A DNA stretch of 64,000 bases, taken from contig NZ_JAPDDR010000002.1 of assembly GCF_025950095.1 (NCBI RefSeq), positions 186,001-250,000 of the forward strand, given 5' to 3'. Shown in pieces: positions 60,971 to 64,000 of this stretch. Positions within the stretch are counted from its first letter, which is position 1; each line of letters starts with the position of its first letter. The translations under genes were made by a program, and so were the position numbers. The notes under the pieces were generated by a model. That model made no database searches. It was not told where the DNA came from and worked only from the letters and a program-made list of their open reading frames with translations. Origin of the DNA: Luteolibacter rhizosphaerae (GTDB lineage Bacteria; Verrucomicrobiota; Verrucomicrobiia; Verrucomicrobiales; Akkermansiaceae).

Positions 60971-63900
60971 TTAGTTCTCCGTGGCTCTCAAGCGGGCATA
61001 CATGCGGGTGTTGCCGTTGCGGGGGATAGTCACGGTGATGGTGTCCGGACTCGCGCCGTTTTCGACGACCGTCACATTGCCCGCGGTGGCGCCGGGGATG
61101 GTGATCTGGTTCCAGGTGGCACCGAGGTCGGTGTTCCACTCAAGGGTCAGGTTGGCATCCGCTTCCGAATCATCGTTGCGCGAGAAGCTGACCACGAAGT
61201 TCGCCCCGTTGATCTGCTGCGTGGGAGCCACCGAGCCGTTGCCGATCCGCGGATCGCCGCCGAGCACATACTCCAGGATGTTGGCGAGCCCGTCGAAGTC
61301 GGGATCAGCCTCTGCCGCGGTATTGCTCAGACCGGGGAAGCCCGCGAGCCAGTCCTGATAGCCGGTGGCGATGCCGAGGATGATCAGCTTGTTCGTGGGG
61401 ATGCCTTCGTCGAAGAACACCGAGTAGCCCGGAGGCACGCCGTTGAGCGTGGCGAAGTTCCCGGTGCGCGTGCCGGTGTAGCTGCCGATCACGTAGTATT
61501 CCTCGGTCACGGCGCCCGACACGTTCAGCGTGGCACCGGTGAGGTTGATATTGCCGGTGACTTCGAGGATATCCGAATCGAAGCCGGAGATGTCGGTGCG
61601 GTAGTTACCCGCCAGCGTGAGGGCACCGGTGCGGATGATGCCCGTGGATCCGACCGTGCCGGTGAGGCTGGCTCCTGCAGCGATGGTCACCGGGCCCGTG
61701 CCGGTGGCGCTACCGCTGAGGGCCTCGTTGATGAGCAGGGTCCCCGCGCTGATGGTGGTGCCCGCGCTGTAGCTATTCACGGCACTGAGCTCCAGCGTAC
61801 CCGCTCCGGTCTTGGTCAGGGCACCGTTACCGGCATCGCTGTTTTCAAGCTCGGCGGTGATCACCAGATCGGAGTTGGAATTGCCGGTGACATCCGGAAC
61901 CAGGAAGGTCCGGTCGCCGGAGAGGGCGAAGCCGTGGGTGGCGGCATCCGCGGACGAGGTGATGGCGGAAGGCGTGCTGCCGCCGACCGTGAGCGTGCCG
62001 TTGAATTGAAGCGACTCCGCGTTGTAGAGTACGCCGGTGCCCGCATAAGGAAGCTCCAGGGTGCCACCGTTCAAGTTCAGGTTGTTGACATGGGCGTGGC
62101 TGTTGATGGACGGGCTCGTGGCGGGGCTGGCGCCGGAGACGATGCGGAAGGTGCCGCCCGCATTCACGGTCGCATTCAGCGAGTTCGCTGCGGTGCCGCC
62201 CACATTCGCGCCTTGGAACTGGAGGATGGCACCGTTGTTCACGGTGAGCTGAGCCCCTGCCGGCTGGCGGTTTTGCTGGCCGTTCGCATCGAAGATGAGC
62301 GTGCCGCCGTTCACGGTCGTGCCGCCGTTGTAGCTCATCACGAGGTTGAGCGTCGCGGTGCCGTTGCCGTTCTTCACCAGCGAGGCGCCGCCGCCGATGC
62401 TGCCGGTGCCGGTGATGCTGTAGGGCACCGTGGTGCTGTTGTTGATGGTGACGGTGGAAGGCAGCAAGGCCGCCGCCGTGGTCACGTTCGCATTTGCAGC
62501 GCCCGCGGCGTCGGTGAAGCTCACGGCATCGCCCTGGAAGAAGCCATTCGCTCCCGAGGGAGTCGCGGTCCAGTTCGTGGTGGTGGCGATATCCCAGGCA
62601 AGGCCGCCGGTGCCGGTCCAAGTCAGGGCCCGCGAGCCGATATCCACGGTCAGCGCGGTGGCACCGACATTGAAGATGGCCTGGCGATAATTGGCGGGGT
62701 TCTGGATCGCGAAGTTCGCCGGGGTGCCGGTGGCGGAGCCATAGGTCATCAGCGTGATGGTGCCGCCCGGGGTGACGCCGGCATTCGGAGTCAGCGCCAC
62801 CGTGGTGGTGCCGCCGAAGCTGGCGGCACCGGCCACGGAGAGGGTGCCGGGAAGCGCGAGATTCACGCCGAGATTGGTGGCTCCGCTGGCGAAGGCCACC
62901 GAACCGCCGATGCTGCCATTCCCGCTGAGGGTGGAGCCGGTGGCGATGGTGACCGCCGTGTTTGCCAAGCTGCCACGCAGGTTCAGCGTGCCGTTCGTCA
63001 CGGTGGTGGTGCCGGTGTAGGTATTGGCACCGCTGAGGGTCAGGTTGGTAGCCACGCTGGTGCCGCCGATCTCGAGGTTGCGCGCGCCGCCGGCCTCGCC
63101 GATCGCACCGGAGATGGTGGAGCTGCCGTTGTGGGTGCTGATGCGGCTATCGCCCGCCAGGGTGATTGGTCCGGTGAGGGTGCCGCCTTGTGCGCGGATC
63201 GCGCCGAGTTGTCCTGCGGCTTCACCCCAGCCGGTGCCGGAGATCGTCATCGGGTTCGGGATCGTCCCGGCTGTCACGAAGACCTGGCCATTGGTGCCGG
63301 TGGTGATGGGTGCGGTGCCGGCGTCGTTCGCGTTATCGAGCGTGAGGCGGCTGTTGTTGACTTGGACCGTGCCGGCGAAGGCGCTGCTGTTGCCGTTCAG
63401 ACCGTAGCTCGATTGGCCGTTGGTGCCGTTGTTGGTGCCGTTAAAGAGCAACGCACCGGTGCCATTGAAGATCGCGGTGATCGCGGGCACGGCGGTGTCG
63501 TTCCGGTTGAAGGCAAGCGTGCCGCCGGGAAGGATCGTGACGGTAGGCGTGCCCAAGGTGCCAGCGTTGCTGCCATTGCCGACCTGCAGGGTTCCTTCGC
63601 TGACGGTGCCGACACCGGTGAGGTTGGTGGCTCCGGTGATCAGCACGGTATTCGCGGTGGTTTTCGTGAAGCTGCCTGCGCCGGTAAGGACGCCGGAGAT
63701 GGTGCCCTGCTGGAGCGAGGAGCTTCCTCCCACTGGCAGCGTGCCATTGGAGAGAGTGGCATTACCCAGCAGCGTGAAGGCCGCTTGGCTGGGCAGCACC
63801 TTTCCGCCGAGGTTCAAAGTGCCGCCGCTGAGTGCGACCGATCCTCCCGCGGAGCCATAGATCAGGTTGGCTCCCAGCGTGAGCGACGCGGAGCCGCTTT

Positions 63901-64000
63901 TGCCGAGTGCGACGATTCCGTCAAGCTGCCCGGCATTCGCTGCCAGTGCGGTCAAGGTGTAGTCGCCATTGCTGTTGTTCACCGTGATGGCGGCCGGGGC
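60971..64000 (-). CDS. Giant exported protein of autotransporter-type beta-strand repeats (5' end outside window)
   Basis: At least 1009 residues; the frame is open to the right edge (the GTG at 63982 is only an internal codon). The body is many copies of a passenger-type repeat with a G-x-L-x-x-x-G pattern: TISGVLTGAGSFTKTTANTV, ATNLTGVGTVSEGTLQVGNG, GANTYTGTTTVTNGTLNLRG, MSYNGGTTVNGGTLIFDANG and AGTTISAGTLLINEALSGS. Such repeats (PATR family) form a beta-helix stalk. The C-terminal 120 residues are a DxDxDG loop (DPDFDGLANILEYVLGGDP) and a beta module ending MYARLRATEN; no autotransporter beta-barrel and no PEP-CTERM motif is present at this end. It is probably a large surface or extracellular protein. 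Confidence 0.9.
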   Translation of the reverse strand, partial: APAAITVNNSNGDYTLTALAANAGQLDGIVALGKSGSASLTLGANLIYGSAGGSVALSGGTLNLGGKVLPSQAAFTLLGNATLSNGTLPVGGSSSLQQGTISGVLTGAGSFTKTTANTVLITGATNLTGVGTVSEGTLQVGNGSNAGTLGTPTVTILPGGTLAFNRNDTAVPAITAIFNGTGALLFNGTNNGTNGQSSYGLNGNSSAFAGTVQVNNSRLTLDNANDAGTAPITTGTNGQVFVTAGTIPNPMTISGTGWGEAAGQLGAIRAQGGTLTGPITLAGDSRISTHNGSSTISGAIGEAGGARNLEIGGTSVATNLTLSGANTYTGTTTVTNGTLNLRGSLANTAVTIATGSTLSGNGSIGGSVAFASGATNLGVNLALPGTLSVAGAASFGGTTTVALTPNAGVTPGGTITLMTYGSATGTPANFAIQNPANYRQAIFNVGATALTVDIGSRALTWTGTGGLAWDIATTTNWTATPSGANGFFQGDAVSFTDAAGAANANVTTAAALLPSTVTINNSTTVPYSITGTGSIGGGASLVKNGNGTATLNLVMSYNGGTTVNGGTLIFDANGQQNRQPAGAQLTVNNGAILQFQGANVGGTAANSLNATVNAGGTFRIVSGASPATSPSINSHAHVNNLNLNGGTLELPYAGTGVLYNAESLQFNGTLTVGGSTPSAITSSADAATHGFALSGDRTFLVPDVTGNSNSDLVITAELENSDAGNGALTKTGAGTLELSAVNSYSAGTTISAGTLLINEALSGSATGTGPVTIAAGASLTGTVGSTGIIRTGALTLAGNYRTDISGFDSDILEVTGNINLTGATLNVSGAVTEEYYVIGSYTGTRTGNFATLNGVPPGYSVFFDEGIPTNKLIILGIATGYQDWLAGFPGLSNTAAEADPDFDGLANILEYVLGGDPRIGNGSVAPTQQINGANFVVSFSRNDDSEADANLTLEWNTDLGATWNQITIPGATAGNVTVVENGASPDTITVTIPRNGNTRMYARLRATEN

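Noticed and set aside
60971-64000. CRISPR-like or tandem DNA repeat in the right-hand 3 kb
   Set aside because: The periodicity is in the protein (beta-strand repeats) and the DNA copies diverge; no constant repeat with unique spacers.

Overview
The window is GC-rich bacterial chromosome, densely coded on both strands. The gene content points to Verrucomicrobiota, most likely a Luteolibacter-like Verrucomicrobiaceae. The markers are a DUF1800/DUF1501 secreted pair, a giant protein of autotransporter-type beta-strand repeats, exported proteins carrying DxDxDG calcium-loop segments, an ECF sigma factor fused to a membrane anchor, a Tat-exported Gfo/Idh/MocA oxidoreductase, CsbD and DUF3309. This assignment is inferred from gene families; there is no rRNA in the window. 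I saw no tRNA, insertion sequence, prophage or CRISPR array.

Layout. 1-173 is the end of a membrane protein. 189-3281 (-) is a large secreted SGNH-hydrolase multidomain protein. 3499-20077 is a surface-polysaccharide locus: an AlgI-like O-acyltransferase with an SGNH partner, seven glycosyltransferases, a hexapeptide acetyltransferase, three methyltransferases (two FkbM), a phosphoglycosyl transferase that starts the repeat unit on a lipid carrier, and a Wzy-type polymerase/ligase with TPRs. A VanZ-like gene is inserted on the opposite strand. No flippase or Wza/Wzc is present, so the locus probably continues to the left. 20081-23318 (-) is a sensory pair: a CHASE3 hybrid kinase and a REC-kinase. 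23627-30646 holds stress and envelope genes (CsbD, DUF3309, a secreted HExxH peptidase, an L,D-transpeptidase, DUF4394, RecQ, a Tat ferritin-like protein). 30857-34937 is the DUF1800/DUF1501 pair. 34938-38977 (-) is an apparent operon of an M42 peptidase, a secreted repeat protein and a MoxR ATPase. 40643-45949 carries trpG-trpE and trpC, separated by a membrane-fused ECF sigma gene. 46002-54860 mixes an IspH-like paralog lacking the Fe-S cysteines, a GH76 glycosidase and many small hypothetical genes. 55036-60882 contains a Gfo/Idh/MocA oxidoreductase, a DGPF/YCII protein, a secreted lyase-like protein, an SGNH esterase and a complete ECF41 sigma module. 60971 to the right edge is the giant repeat protein.

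The most interesting signals are regulatory. The ECF41 module has a match to the group's promoter, and the orphan DGPF gene has an ECF42-like promoter with the same 17-nt spacing; both predicted transcripts begin with a hairpin. A near-identical 24-bp element lies upstream of both the DUF4394 and the ferritin-like genes. A perfect 9-bp-arm palindrome and a related second site sit between the IspH-like gene and a divergent membrane-protein gene. A 9-bp inverted pair surrounds the start of a CGNR-type regulator. At protein level, the IspH paralog has lost all three cluster cysteines, and one C-terminal-type module (DxDxDG loop plus a beta domain with a 'Y...S.nL..W' core) recurs in four exported proteins.

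Start codons were chosen by eye from signal peptides, family length and overlap with neighbours. Family assignments come from recognising motifs, not from searches.
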